From: Linum tenue
Lineage: Eukaryota; Streptophyta; Magnoliopsida; Malpighiales; Linaceae
Length of the DNA: 64,000 nt
Assembly (NCBI GenBank): GCA_946122785.1
Contig: CAMGYJ010000002.1
Location: forward strand, 16,442,839 to 16,506,838
Reading direction: 5' to 3'
Shown: piece by piece, positions 10,574-22,937 of the stretch
How the letters are laid out: each line of letters begins with the position of its first letter
Numbering within the stretch: the first letter of the stretch is position 1
Notes under the pieces: generated by a model
Database searches by the model: none
Seen by the model: the letters and a program-made list of their open reading frames with translations, nothing else
Told to the model about the DNA's origin: nothing
Program-made: the position numbers and the translations under genes

Positions 10574-12584
10574 ATGGTTTCCGACAGCCCGGTGTACAAT
10601 GTGAAGATATCCTCCGTTGGGCCGGGCCGCGCGACGGTGGGGGAAGTGGTCCAGCACTACGGCGGGCTGGACCTGGCCATGAAGCTCCACTACCTGCGAG
10701 GTGTCTACTTCCTGGGCAAGGCCGCCGCGGAAGGGATGACCACCACCCACATCAAGGAGTCCATGTTCCTCCTGTGCAACGACTACTACATGACCTGCGG
10801 CCGGTTCCGCCGCTCCGTGGGCTCGGGCCGCCCCTACATGAAGTGCAACGATTGCGGGGCCCGGTTCCTGGAGGCCCAGTGCGACTTGACCTTGGAGGAG
10901 TGGCTGGACGGATACTTCTCCGGGAAGGCCGAATGGAATGTTGGGCAGCTCGTTTACCATCTCCCCGTTGGGCCCGAGCTCTTCTTCTCCCCTCCCGTCT
11001 ATTTGCAGGTCAGTACGTTGTAATTACTGTTCAGTCCTCGATGTTTTTCGGAACCGACGTAATTAGACCGTATGAATGGTCGTAATAATAGTGATGGATG
11101 TGACAGTGATACTTGAATGGGAACTGTGGGGAAAAGTGCAATTAATGCTAAAGCATCTCCGTTAAACTCTGAAAGAGATGGAAGCAACTAGCTAGCTTAG
11201 CTCCATCTTTCTTTATTAATTGGGCGACTAGTCGGCCGAAATTAATTAAGCTAACCGTTATCGAAAGAAGTGCTGTCATACTCAGAGATAAAACACTTTT
11301 GATGTAACTAGTAAGGTTAGGGTAAATATTTAGTGAGATGGGTTAAGTTAGGGATGAAAAAACAACTCTATTTGATTCGTGGATATTCATTCAAATCTGA
11401 TCTCGTTGAGTGAAATAAAATTAGAATTGGAAGGATTTTTAATGGGTATGAGTTAGACTCGAATCTGAGTAACTGGGTCTTCCTCTCCGCAGCAGGTTTG
11501 TGGTGATCACTTTGCACATGACATGAATGCCCAAAAACAGGCCAACACTAAAAGAAGTAGGCCAGCCCATTATACCTTTGCCATTTTGAACAAACTACTC
11601 ATAAATGATGCCTGCCTGGCTTACTGCCCTACATTTATTTCTCCATTTATATTTTTCAAAGATGCTAATTTTTTTTTGCAGGTAACCAAGTTCAAGTGTG
11701 GAGGAATGTCATTGGGCATGAGCTGGGCCCACATACTCGGAGACATCTACACAGCTACCGACTTCATCAACAACTGGGGCAGCTACCTCGCTGGCCACAA
11801 GTCCAACGGGCCCTTCCACCAACAAGCCCAGCCCATCCTCAACCGTCCGCTCCTCCCAACCAGCCCAAACGGCCAAACTCCTGAACCGCTCTCCCTCAAA
11901 CGGGTCGACCCGGTTGGCGATCACTGGGTTACCGCCAACAATTTCAAAATGGAAACCTTCTCCTTCCGCCTAACGGCTACCCAGGCGGCCCAAATCACAG
12001 CCCGCCAAACCCACAACAAGAGCAAGAAACCCTCCCTCTTCGAATCGATCACCGCCGCAATATGGAAATCGATTGCGAAGATTCGAGAAGGAATCAACGA
12101 GCCGAAGAGAGTCACCATCATCAGGAAAACCAATTCGTCGCAGGATCCGATGACCGGCAACAACCGGATCGCCATCGGCTCTGTTTCGACCGACTTCTCG
12201 GTGGCCGGTTCGGATTCAGGGGATCTGGCTGAGTGGCTGTCGGATCGAATCGGGGAATTGGTCGACGAGAAGGATATGATCGATGAGGCGGTGGAGAGGG
12301 ACGACGGGGCGTCCGATTACGTTGTGTACGGGGCGAATTTGACATTCGTAGATTTGGCAGGGGCGGATTTGTACGGACTGGAAAGCAACGGGCAGGGGCC
12401 GGAATTCGTGTGTTACGAAGTTCAGGGGGTTGGGGACGAAGGCGCGGTGGTGGTGGTTCCGTGGCCGAAGAGCAGCGACGGGGAGGGAAATGAAGGGAGG
12501 GTTGTGACGGCGATCTTGCCGGAGGAAGAAGTCGAGAAGTTGAAGTTGGAGCTCAGGAAGATCGGGGTGCTGGAAGAAGATTAA
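10574..12584 (+). CDS. CER2-like: CER2-like BAHD-family protein (wax chain elongation), two exons
   Basis: The exons are 10574-11008 and 11682-12584, giving 445 residues in phase 0. The first exon carries the block typical of ECERIFERUM2/CER2-LIKE proteins (NVKISSVGPGRATVGEVV near the start, later SGRPYMKCNDCGARFLEA). The second opens with TKFKCGGMSLGMSWAHILGD, containing the BAHD HXXXD motif at residues 162-166. The BAHD DFGWG motif is absent: the C-terminal region reads LTFVDLAGADLYGLE. In Arabidopsis, CER2-type proteins act at the ER with the condensing enzyme CER6 to push fatty-acid elongation beyond C28 for cuticular wax, and do not need the HXXXD residues. Length fits the family. No frameshift or stop is seen, so this is the one apparently functional gene here. 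The exact paralogue cannot be told. Confidence 0.9.
11009..11681 (+). other. Intron of the CER2-like gene
   Basis: The donor CAG|GTCAGT follows the last codon of exon 1 (Gln 145). The acceptor, a long T-run then GCAG at 11678-11681, precedes GTAACCAAG. Length is 673 bp, phase 0. Joining at these sites keeps the frame, and the intron sits just before the TKFKCGG block, a common intron position in BAHD genes. Confidence 0.88.
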
Positions 12585-12862
12585 GTTCGCGGTGATTTAA
12601 GTCAAATCGATGTCAAGTATTTTGTTACGCTTTAGTGTCGTGATTGATAACGTTATATGGTACGTTTCTGTGGTTAGTTACTCTTGTCTCTGTGTATTCA
12701 CTCCCTATTTATTGTAATTTGATCTGCAAAGTGTACTTTCGGTTGCTGATTAAAGATGATGAATATATATTGCAGCTTGCAAACATTGTTCTTCTCCTAA
12801 GTACCATGTCTGCAACTGTCGGAGGAGTACTTCTAACCCAATTCTTATTCAATCCAAAAGTT

Positions 12863-12868
12863 AATAAA
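12863..12868 (+). promoter_or_regulatory. Possible poly-A signal of the CER2-like gene
   Basis: AATAAA lies about 280 bases after the stop codon and just before a hAT insertion at 12895. It is the only canonical hexamer I noticed in the 3' region. Plant 3' ends often use weaker signals, so this is tentative. Confidence 0.35.
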
Positions 12869-12894
12869 GGAGTCCAAATAGTTCCAAGTTCCAA

Positions 12895-13277
12895 TAGGGA
12901 TGGCTATTTGATCCAGACTTTTTGGTTTTAACCAAAACCAGACCGTATAAGTAGGACCGGGACCGGATAGCAAACAATCCAATCTAATCTTCGGGTCTAG
13001 ATTTGAGGTAAAAACCCGTTTGGGACCGGACCGAAAACCGGATAAAGACCGAATAAGAGAGCCCAACACCCAAAATTTATCCTCCTCACCCTTTCAGGCC
13101 TTAGGCCACTCAAATCCCCCCTCAGGCAACTCAAATCCCCACAAGTTCAATCTAAAATCAAGACCAAATTGGGACCGGACTGTATCCAATCTAATCTTTG
13201 GTCCTTATATTCTCGAAAAGACAGTACCGGAACTGAATCAATTTTGGCTAATTTAACCGGACCGTATAACCACCCTA
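12895..13277. mobile_element. hAT-type non-autonomous element, 383 bp
   Basis: Ends are TAGGGATGG and CCACCCTA, flanked by the exact 8-bp duplication AGTTCCAA (12887-12894 and 13278-13285). The interior is rich in repeated GGACCGGACC-type subterminal motifs, as in hAT derivatives. No transposase is encoded. Confidence 0.85.
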
Positions 13278-13445
13278 AGTTCCAACCCTGGCGGCTGGTA
13301 GCAATAGAGACCCTCCCGACTCATAAGCAGTCAACCCAGATATATAGTGTCATCCGATTTTACACGGGCCAGCTTTTTACATATGAATTGACTCCCTCCC
13401 CACGGATACGTGAATTCCTTTATGTTTCTTCTTCTTCTTCCCAAG

Positions 13446-14828
13446 TAGGGCTGGCAAACGGTGCGGTCTGGTTCAGACCAGACCTTATATACGGTTTATG
13501 GTCCAGACCGAGAAGCTGAAGTATAGACCATAGACCAGACCACAGACTATACGGTCCGGTCCATACCACGCCTGTGCGGTTTGGTTCGGTCTGGTCTGGT
13601 CCAGATAGACCACACTCAACGAAAAATGAACAATTTGTTTAGTCAACCACACAAAAAATTGAACCAATAACCAAGAAAAATAATTGTTATTTGCCTTAAA
13701 ACATTAGGAAAAATTTCCACTGTACACATGTTTTTTAAAAAAATTCTCAAAATACACACGTTATGAAAATATTTCCCAATCTACGCATGTTTGGGCCTTC
13801 ACCGCGTCTGAGCAAGGCGGTGATTGCATCACCGCATTAAAGAAAAGCGGTGACTGCATCACCGCATGAGAGAAGCACGGTGATTGCATCACCGCTGTAG
13901 AGGAAGGCGGTGATTGCATCACCGCTCTAGAGAAAGGCGGTGAAGGCCTGACCTGCGTCAAATCTTTAAAAAAACATAACTTTGTGCTCGGTTATCCGTT
14001 CGTGGCGAAATTTTTTTGATTCCGCATAATTTTTCGAGATCTTGCAAGCCGCAAACGTTTGCGGCTTGCAAGATCTCGAAAAATTATGCGGAATCAAAAA
14101 AAATTTCGCCACGATCGGATAACCGAGCACAAAGTTACGTTTGTTCAAAGTTTCGACGCAGGTTAGGCCTTCAGCGCGGCCGTTTAATGCGGTGAAGCTA
14201 TCACCGTCTTTCTCTACAGCGGTGATGCAATCACCGTCCTACTCTAATGCGGAGATGCAATCACCGCCTTGATCTAACGGTGAAGGCCCAAACTTGCGTA
14301 GATTGGGAAATATTTTCATAACGTGTGTATTTTGAGAATTTTTTTAAAAAACATGTGTACAGTGAGATTTTTTCCAAAACATTAATCATAACATGCATGA
14401 ATAATTTTGATACCCAAATTCTTAATACATAACAAATATTTAAAGTAAAAGCATCCAAACTTGCACCATAACGTCATAAAACATTAACATAATATCATAT
14501 TGAGACATGATTATCTCTACTCTCTGGTTAAATGTGGTTGTGAATGAAGGAGAGACGAGATTCACAAAATTAAGGTTGAGACTTGGGTGTCGTTGTGGGA
14601 GTTGGGAAAGTGGTCAAATGGGCTGTTAACACATATTGACAAGTCGATTGGGTCCACGATTTGGTCCGATAAACCGCGGTCTAGACCAGACCAGACCAAG
14701 AGATCAAAACATAAAATAATACTGACCATGGACCAGATCATACTTAACGGTCTACGGTCCGGACCAAACTATACGGTACGGTTTGGACCATAATTTTTCT
14801 AACGATCTGGTTTATTTTCCCAGCCCTA
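13446..14828. mobile_element. hAT-type non-autonomous element, 1,383 bp, with nested insertion
   Basis: The terminal inverted repeats are TAGGGCTGGCAAA and TTTTCCCAGCCCTA, with exact 8-bp duplications TTCCCAAG at 13438-13445 and 14829-14836. Both ends carry many copies of GGTCTGGTC/CAGACCA-type subterminal motifs (13461-13610 and 14660-14790), as hAT transposases prefer. About half of the length is a second element at 13707-14375. No transposase. Confidence 0.88.
13707..14375. mobile_element. Foldback MULE-like element, 669 bp, nested in a hAT
   Basis: Almost the whole element is an inverted repeat centred near 14055 (GCAAGCCGCAAACGTTTGCGG at the axis). The ends are GGAAAAATTTCC and its counterpart ATTTTTTCC. 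The flanking 9-bp duplication AAAACATTA is exact (13698-13706 and 14376-14384), as expected for Mutator-like elements. Each arm contains units of about 31 bp built on GCGGTGATTGCATCACCGC. It inserted after the surrounding hAT. Confidence 0.85.
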
Positions 14829-14836
14829 TTCCCAAG

Positions 14837-15144
14837 TCTTACCGCGGCAAAGTGTGAATCCAAAAATTTCCCAGCAACGTCAAAAGAGCGTTCTAATTTA
14901 TTCGAAATGTAGCCTTCTCGATCGTAGGTTGCTGAATTTGTTTATACAACAGTTGGGGCAACGATGTTAACCCGGCGGCGGCAGGAGACTGAAAAGCAAA
15001 GCAGGACAAGGGTACCGCCAATTTCTAGGCGAGCCCTGGAATTCAAGGCTCTTTTGACTCCAGATTTGGTAGTTTGTTGTTTGGATTCGTCAATCGCCAG
15101 ACAGAGTGTTTAAAAAATAATAAGTTGATAATACGTATTTGGTT
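14837..15144. other. Short spacer between transposons, no gene
   Basis: No gene or repeat is seen. The last nine bases (TATTTGGTT) are the left target duplication of the MULE that starts at 15145. Confidence 0.4.
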
Positions 15145-15466
15145 GGGCTAAGATCAGGTGACTAAGGGGGGTCCCCTTAGTCACATGACTAAGTGAATCT
15201 CAGCCACTCAACTTCATTAAAATTTAAGGGCTCAGATTAATTCAATTTAATGAAGGGTATTGTAGTAATTGCATGATTTATTAATTTTTAATTATTAATT
15301 AAAAAAACCTAAAATACTCACGTGTTTATCCTGGCTGGGTTTCCGCCGTCGGGCATCATCGGCGGCCTGTGATTTTCATTCCTCCTGGGTTCCCGGCGTC
15401 CCAGTCAGCACCGGCGGCCAGGGATTGGATGCGCGCCGCCGACCAGGAATTCTGTTCCGCCGCCGA

Positions 15467-16019
15467 TAGGGATGGCAATGGGTCGGGTCGGGGACGGATA
15501 GTGCATATCCGTTACCCTACCCAAAGTAGTTCGGGTTTTACCCATACCCATACCCACATGTGAAACGGGTAGAAAATTAAAACCATGCCCATACCCGTTC
15601 GGGTTTCGGGTATCTGCGGTTATCCATGGGTAATGATTTTTCTTCATAACTATAACCAATATGTTAACATTCACACGTATTCTCACATTACGTAAGAAGA
15701 AAAGTACGACAATAATTCACTAGAATGAAGAAAATTAATTAAAACAACACAATTTCATGAAAATATTATATTTATATGCTAAATATAAAATATGTTAGAG
15801 AAAAAAAATGATTATTTCTAGACAGAATACATATGCATGTGTATAATCGGGCGGGTTCGGGTTGGATAGTGAGAAACCCATGCCCACCCATTACCCGCAA
15901 TATTCGGGTTCGGATTTTACCCATACCCACTAAATGACCTTCGGGTTCGGGTTCTACCCTACACGATTAGACCGGATTCGGGCGGATATCCACGGTTACG
16001 GATATTTTTGTCATCCCTA
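15467..16019. mobile_element. hAT-type non-autonomous element, 553 bp, nested in the MULE
   Basis: Ends are TAGGGATGGCAA and TTGTCATCCCTA, with exact 8-bp duplications GCCGCCGA (15459-15466 and 16020-16027). The interior has repeated CGGGT/ACCCATACCC-type motifs near both ends. No transposase. Confidence 0.88.
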
Positions 16020-16114
16020 GCCGCCGACCAGGATTTTTGTTCCTGCCTCCCCATTTGTTTGTGGCTTCCCACTGGCCCACTGGGATTTATATCTCCCCAT
16101 TTTGTTTGTAGCCA

Positions 16115-16303
<189 letters not shown>

Positions 16304-16379
16304 TTCCGGCGACGGCGGAGCAATTTTCCGGGTTACCAGAGACGGTGGTGGATGGTTTTCCGACAACAGTATTTGAGTT

Positions 16380-17045
16380 CGTGATGTTTGTAATGTTTAT
16401 ATTACTATTTTGTATACATTGTAATGTTTGTAATGTTTGTTTGTCTAGTTTGTATACTTTATGTTATGATTTATACACTTTCTATTCATTGATTTGTATT
16501 TGTAACTTTTGTTATTCAAGTTTGTATACTTTTATGTTATGATTTGTATACTTTGTATTCATTTGTTTGTAATACAAGTTTACCAATCTGTATTGTAAGT
16601 AGTGATATTCTGTACGTGTAGTATGCTTTGTACTGTTTGTAATGTTTGTTTGTAATGTTTGTAATGTTTGTTTGCAATGTTTGTAATGTTTGTTATTTTG
16701 TAATGTTTGTAATGTTTGTTGGTTTCTTTTGTATTGTTTGTAATGTTTGTTATTTTTGTCCACATGTTTGTCATTTTTGTCAACCATGTTTGTAATGTTT
16801 TTTGCATCACAAATCAATACATATAAAGTATACAAATTATTAGTACTTACAATACAAAGCGAAACATACTAAGAATACAAGCAAAACATACTAAGAATAC
16901 AAACTGTCAAAGAAAAACATACTAAGAATACAAACTGTCAAAGAAAAACATACTAAGAGTACAAACTGTCAAAGAAAAACATACAAACCATACTGACATT
17001 TTGTACAAAAATACTAACAATACAAACTAATGTTACAAAACATAC
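16380..17045. repeat. TTTGTAATG minisatellite and ACATACTAAGAATACAAACTG-type tandem repeat
   Basis: From 16380 to about 16800 variants of GTTTGTAATG recur in an irregular array. At about 16880-16990 a unit of roughly 33 bp (ACATACTAAGAATACAAAC then TGTCAAAGAAAA) repeats three to four times. The two arrays are roughly complementary in composition. Both lie inside the MULE. Confidence 0.8.
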
Positions 17046-17625
17046 AAACTATACAAATCACTGTTCTTCCTTCAGAAGACGATACGATCTCTCTCCACCG
17101 CTGCCGCCGCCGTCGACTCTCTCTCCACCGCTGCCGCCGCTGATTCAATCTACTGCCATGCAACCTCTCTCTCACTCTCTCCATCGTCGCGCCGCCTCTC
17201 TCTCCTCCATTGTCGCCGACGCTCTCTCTCCGCCATTGCCTCTCTCTCCTCTGTTTTCCGATGATGAAGACCAGATCTATTTTCTCTCTCTTCAACGCCT
17301 TCGCCTCCGTCGCGATCTCCTTTCCCTCTTTCCATCGTCGCCGTCGCCGTCGCTGTCGCCGTCGTGGTCGAGGTCCCCTTTCTCTCTCTCCATCGTCGCC
17401 GCCGGTCGCCTCTTTTCCATCGTCGCCTTCATCCCGTGGCTGGCAGCGCAGAAGAGAAGGTGGAGAAATTTTTTTTTTGAATTTTTTCTAATTCCAGAAT
17501 TGCCCTTCTTATTAATAAAATAGTCCTTCCATTATCTACACCATTAGATTGATCCAAGGGCTGAGGGGGCTTAGCCAAGTGACTAAGCACCCCCCTTAGT
17601 CACCAGATCCGGACTCTATTTGGTT

Positions 17626-18460
17626 GGCTTCATATTATAGTGTGTTACTGATTGCACGGTTGTGCCTGTACTTGTTTAGGTGTCTGTAATGCAAAGAGAA
17701 TCTTGGCCCAAGAACATTCATCCAAAGCTAGCTGGTTGGCACAACTAGGACGAGATGAGGTGGGTTTTGTCACATTGCTAATTAATCAAATTTTGTTTAT
17801 CTCTGATGGGATATGTTTGATTCAAGAGTTTAAGATAATTTATTGAAGATGTGTTTGATTCGGTGTATAAAATAGAATTGATGTTATCTATTTCTATTTT
17901 ATGTTATTATGTGAGACATATTTGCAAAAACATACTTTGAATGATCAATTTGTTCATGTTGTAAATAATTTTGTCCAAAAACATGAAAAAGGCTATGGGT
18001 GACTCACATTTATAGAGTGATCAGTTTCGAATCACTTTATGTTTTCGAGTAATTAAGATTGCATGTGTGGTTGCAATTGCACTCGAACATATCATAAGTA
18101 TCAACGAAAACCGATATATTTGTTCAATTGTATGAAATTGAAAATTTTGATTCCCGTTATATCCAATCAAACCAACTCTCGTAGAAAAGAGAAAAGACAA
18201 GTCATTATGGTTTACTTTTGAATGAGATTTCAAAACTTCTCTAAGTTTGGATCATGAATATACTACCGCACATTTTTAGTTTAGAGTTCGTATTTCGAAA
18301 CTCTTGTACAAAACACATATTTTCAGTTTATGCAATGATACGAACCTTGAAAAGTTTATGCCATGATCCAGACTGAAAATGTGTGATTTATACAGGTTTG
18401 AATAACTCAATTGGCAACAAGGGATCCTGCTAAATGCTAGTCGTGGAGCTAAAACTGATA
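17626..18460. other. No recognisable gene
   Basis: AT-rich, with a small imperfect inverted repeat at about 18316-18391 (CACATATTTTCAGTTT with ACTGAAAATGTGTG). Nothing else supported. Confidence 0.4.
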
Positions 18461-18468
18461 ATCTTAAG

Positions 18469-18708
18469 CAGTGGCGTAGCTAGACATAGTGTCCACTGGG
18501 GTCCTTAAAATTTTACTAACATAAATGCTTGTGTACCTAATGAATTTTGAGTTAACCGGGGTCTTTGGTGAGCTAACATCGTTGAGAGTATGAGGTCCTA
18601 AACTTGAATTATCGTACTAAAACCTATGTATTTAAAGGGTTTTGTTGCCCAATTATTTGCCAAGTGGGGTCCTAGGACCCCTCTCCTCCTTACCTCGCTC
18701 CGCCACTG
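18469..18708. mobile_element. hAT-type MITE, 240 bp
   Basis: Ends are CAGTGGCGTAGCTAG and CTCGCTCCGCCACTG; the flanking 8-bp duplication ATCTTAAG is exact (18461-18468 and 18709-18716). The CAGTGGCGGA-type terminus is common in plant hAT MITEs. Confidence 0.87.
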
Positions 18709-18716
18709 ATCTTAAG

Positions 18717-19054
18717 GCGATCTCGTAAACAAGGCGCTCACAACTCACAACAATAAAATCCAACACAATTGTCATTTTAGGGAGCGGATCAGGCCAGTAA
18801 CCTTATGGTGAGTAACCATGTGTAACCCGTCTATATCAGCATGACATCAGCATCCCGCTCTTTCATGGAAAGCCTTTTAACTTTTCCCCTTTAATCTTTA
18901 ACAGACGATTTCTCTATCGTTTTAAGTCGATTTTTTTTTTTTTTGCATAGATAAATCAGATTAATTGTGATCCTTAAAGTGATACCCACTTTGATATATT
19001 TTTAGAAAAAAAGAAATTAAGTCATTTTTTTAGTAGTCAACATCATATTGTATG
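18717..19054. other. Short intergenic stretch, no gene
   Basis: AT-rich sequence with a T-run (about 18930-18943). No gene or repeat supported. Confidence 0.4.
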
Positions 19055-19062
19055 CTCCTATT

Positions 19063-19748
19063 TAGGGATGGCAACAAAACCCGAACCCACGGGTACCCAC
19101 CCGACCCAACCCGGTCAACGCGGGTAAAATCCGTGTTGACGGGTTTTGGTCCGGGTTTGGGTTTAAACCCGTTCACTATTCACCGGGTTGGGTTTGGGTT
19201 TAGGTAAACCCGGCCCGTGGGTACCCGCCCACCCATATAATTAATTTTTTGGTATATTTAATATTCTAAACAACTAATCTTATTTATGTTTGTGGAGACA
19301 TGTCTAATTTTTTCTTTTTAATTGTGTAGAATGAAGTTGATTTTATGGAGTGGAGAGTAAATAAACTTAATTGAAAGGAAGAAGCTTTCAATTAAACATG
19401 TTATTTATGGATAATTTGTGATTTGCTTCAATTTTCTTGAGTTTTCTAGATTGGTGTTGAACAATTTGTATAGTTAATTTGTGATTTGCTTGAATTTTCT
19501 AGAATGGTGTTTTATATATGGATAATTTGTATTGAGAGATTGATATTTGACTTTAATTTTGATAAGAACTTGTAATTGTAAATTTTTTACGACAAAACCC
19601 GTGGGTACCCATGAACCCGCGGATACCCAACGGGTTGGGTTGGGTTTGAGTTTTTCAAACCCAATGGATTTTACCCCGGGTTTTTTTCAAAGATAAACCC
19701 ATGGGTTTGGATTTGGGTTTGGCAAAACCCGACCCATTACCATCTCTA
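19063..19748. mobile_element. hAT-type non-autonomous element, 686 bp
   Basis: Ends are TAGGGATGGCAAC and TTACCATCTCTA, with an 8-bp duplication carrying one difference (CTCCTATT at 19055-19062, TTCCTATT at 19749-19756). GGGTTTGGG/CCCAACCC-type motifs crowd both ends. Related in terminus to the elements at 12895 and 15467. Confidence 0.82.
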
Positions 19749-19756
19749 TTCCTATT

Positions 19757-20900
19757 TAATATCATATGGTAAGAAAGCTTAACATGATGATCTCAAATCT
19801 TTTCCCCACTCCCGAATTTTATTCTCACTACCTTTCTTTTCCTCCTCGAAAACAGGAAATACAAGTACACACCCTATTCGATTTTCTGATTACTTGGGTA
19901 ATGAAAATCCTAATCACTTTCTGGAACGAGCCTCCTCTGAAGGTAGGCCATAATTGAAATTAATTGGGGAACCAAAATTGGTCACTACTCATCAATGAGA
20001 GGCAGAAGAGTCAAGCCCGATGAGGTGATGGACACTTTTAAAAAAATAATTATGACCGGTGCCATTTTTTCCTCCATCTCACGGCGAAGAAGAGAGCGAT
20101 GGCCTGAATTGGGTGGACGGAGGGAGGAGGCTTGTCCTCATCAAACTAAAGTTAACCAACGACTTCATCGTCATTACCGTCACCATCATCCTTCATATCA
20201 TTCATTTCATCCACTAACACGACATCAAAAGAAAAGAGCAGCTGTAACCCTCCGACCTCCACCACCCACTTGCCACCAGAGCTCTGTTTCATGGCGCTTT
20301 TTTCTCTCCTACTAACCTACTTCTCACCTCTCTATAATTCCTCTCTAGAATACGAGAACTTTAATCCCCCTATTATATTACTTTTGACCTAGAAAAAGAG
20401 GAGTGTTGCGGTTGCTGCACTTTTTTTCCTTCTACTTTTGATCATTGTACTGTGTCTATATTTGATCATCTATCACCCTCTCTCAAGAAAACATGAACAA
20501 AGCTTTCTAATTTCCTTCAATATCCGGAAATCAGGAATTAGCAAACTCGGAATAAGAAATAATACTCATTTTTATGTAAGATCTAGAGTTATTTAGATAA
20601 CATACAAAATTAAATTTTGTTACAAAACTCCCTACAATTTATTAGTAGAAAAGTAAAACCATGAACATCCTAATATGAAGTACTGGGATCCAATATTATG
20701 AGTTGTGTACAATTATTGTGATATTTTGTGTCCTAATCTACCGTCGATGAGATCCGCACTATATTTTTAAGCTACTCAACTTAATACTTGTCAATTCAAT
20801 AAGAAGATTTAACGGTCCACCTTCTAGACTATTTTGATTTTATTAAGTTGTTCCTTTCCATCAGGTATAAATCTCAAACGCTCTATAACTTAAAATAATG
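19757..20900. other. No recognisable gene
   Basis: A 106-codon frame at 19995-20315 has no recognisable domain and a basic, low-complexity product; I do not call it a gene. The rest is AT-rich. Confidence 0.4.
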
Positions 20901-20910
20901 GGTCTATATC

Positions 20911-21717
20911 GGAATGCGTTAGGGTGGTAACTGAAATTTTAGTAGCCACCATGGCTACATCTGTATCCACCATTTATTTATTTTATTTATTTATTATTAT
21001 TTTTTTTATCTCACGGTTAAGATTGTTCCAGGGTAATTTTGGAAACAAAAAAGAGATCACACCAGATTATTATATATATTCTACCCAAACCCTACTTCTA
21101 TCCTCCCTCCAATCAAACCCGCCGCAGCCGACTTCGTGCAGCCGCCGCCGCTTACTCCGTGCAGTCGCCGCCGCCGCCGCCAACTTCGTGCATCCGACGA
21201 CGATGACTCTGTGCAGCCCACAATGATGACTACGTGTAGTCGACGACGACCCCCGTGCAGCCGACAGCGCCGCTGTCTTTCTCTCCGGGTCCAACTTGGT
21301 GTGTTTGTAATGACTGAAATTCATACCAAACTAATCAGACACAACAATACGTTGCACAATAAGGCAAAATCAATACCATTTCAATAATGATAATCACAAT
21401 ACCAATACCAATCCAATTCATACCACCAGAATCAATCCAATATTAAATTTGTACCAATACAATCTGTACAGATTTAAGACAACTACCAATGCAGATCACT
21501 ACCAATGCAGCCATACAAAGTGATTAACACTACCAATCCAAACCTCACAGAACCTTACGATGGTTTAATTGCTGTAATAATTACTTTTCATAATTATCTC
21601 TCCCTAATTATCACGTAATTAATATGATAATTATGATTATAATAAAAGTAAAATACCATTTCTATACTTAGTAGCCACGATGATTACTAATATCAAGTAA
21701 TCACCATAACCTGTCCC
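20911..21717. mobile_element. MULE-type non-autonomous element, 807 bp
   Basis: The direct repeat GGTCTATATC flanks it exactly (20901-20910 and 21718-21727). The ends GGAATGCGTTAGGGTGGTAAC and, inverted, GGGACAGGTTATGGTGATTAC match over most positions. A 9-10 bp duplication fits Mutator-like elements. The interior has a GCC/GCAGCCG-rich segment (21118-21275) and no transposase. Confidence 0.78.
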
Positions 21718-21727
21718 GGTCTATATC

Positions 21728-22284
21728 TTGTGTTGATTTCAAATTTATTTGTTGATTAAATAATTGCCCCTGGAGAGACTTAAAATAAACTACCACCTCA
21801 TCTGATTAACGAAATAAAAGATAGCATTAAAACCTTTGACGTAATTATATTATATTTAATTTTTATATTGATATTCATTACAATCTATTTTAGAGAATGG
21901 ATTTCATATTTTAAAATAGTTTTCACAATCGCCGAGTCTCATTTCATGACCAAAATTATACAATTCCTACCAACATGATAATATTACTAGCATGGTGAAC
22001 ATCAACCGCAAAAACTCTCGTCTCTCCTTCCAACATCACCACCAAAGGTGAATAATGGCTTGGTCAAGTGGTATTGTCTTGTCACTAATTTTCGAATCGA
22101 AGATTTCAGATTCAAATCTCTTCAATTTCAGTAACACATTAAAAACATCCCATTGAAAACAATTATCAAGAAATATTTCATAAGTTGACCCATGTGAATC
22201 AGACAATCTAAATAAATCTTAATACATGACATCTTATAACTTTTAGGGTATGCCTAACATACATGTCACCGTGACATGGACTTT
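21728..22284. other. Left flank of the motif-rich MULE
   Basis: AT-rich, no gene. A perfect palindrome CATGTCAC-C-GTGACATG (about 22263-22279) lies just before the first GGTCGACC copy and may belong to the terminus of the element that follows. Confidence 0.4.
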
Positions 22285-22630
22285 TCGGTCGACCTAACCC
22301 TGAAGGCGGTCGACCGAATTGACTAATTTGGGCAGCACGAGAAATCATTGTGGTCGACCTCAACGACCACCTGGTCGACCGCACCTAGTTTAAGTTGTTA
22401 TTTTTGGTCGACCAGAATAAAACCTCGGTCGGCCATTTCGTTGGCGTCAGAAACAACATGGTCGACCGAAAAGGTATATAGGTCGACCACTTGATGGCAG
22501 TCATTAACAAAATGGTCGACCAGATAAGGAAAGCGGTCGACCAGATAGAAGATAAGTGTTCTATCAATCTGTCCAATAATTTGACGTAAAAGGAAGATCA
22601 AGTGTTGGTTTCGAGGTCGACCTAATCCGG
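22285..22630. repeat. GGTCGACC palindrome cluster, left
   Basis: Ten exact GGTCGACC copies plus variants (GGTCGGCC, GGTCTACC) in 345 bp, spaced irregularly at 12-60 bases. It lies downstream of the second ORF on its coding strand. Confidence 0.9.
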
Positions 22631-22937
22631 TACGAGGTCTACCGAATACAAGAAAGTCAACCTATGCCCCATGTCTTTTTTGCTTATGTATGTCGATTTG
22701 TGTGGTTCTTTTGCTCGTATAAATAATGTTTCAAACCATCATAAATAGTCATAAATAATGATAACAAGGACTCATCAATTCATAGCATAACAACTAAACA
22801 AACTAACAAGAAATTCAATAAAACAGAAATCATAATTGTTCACACATAAAAAAAATATACTAAAACAACAAAATAACAATCAACAATCGTTTTGACCACT
22901 TAACAATAAAAACACACAATCTAAAATCTTCGAGTTC

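Noticed and set aside
17158..17523. Frames of 90-120 codons in CT-rich DNA
   Set aside because: Serine/leucine/arginine-rich products of a CT- and TCGCCG-rich stretch in a MULE, open in several frames and without a domain.
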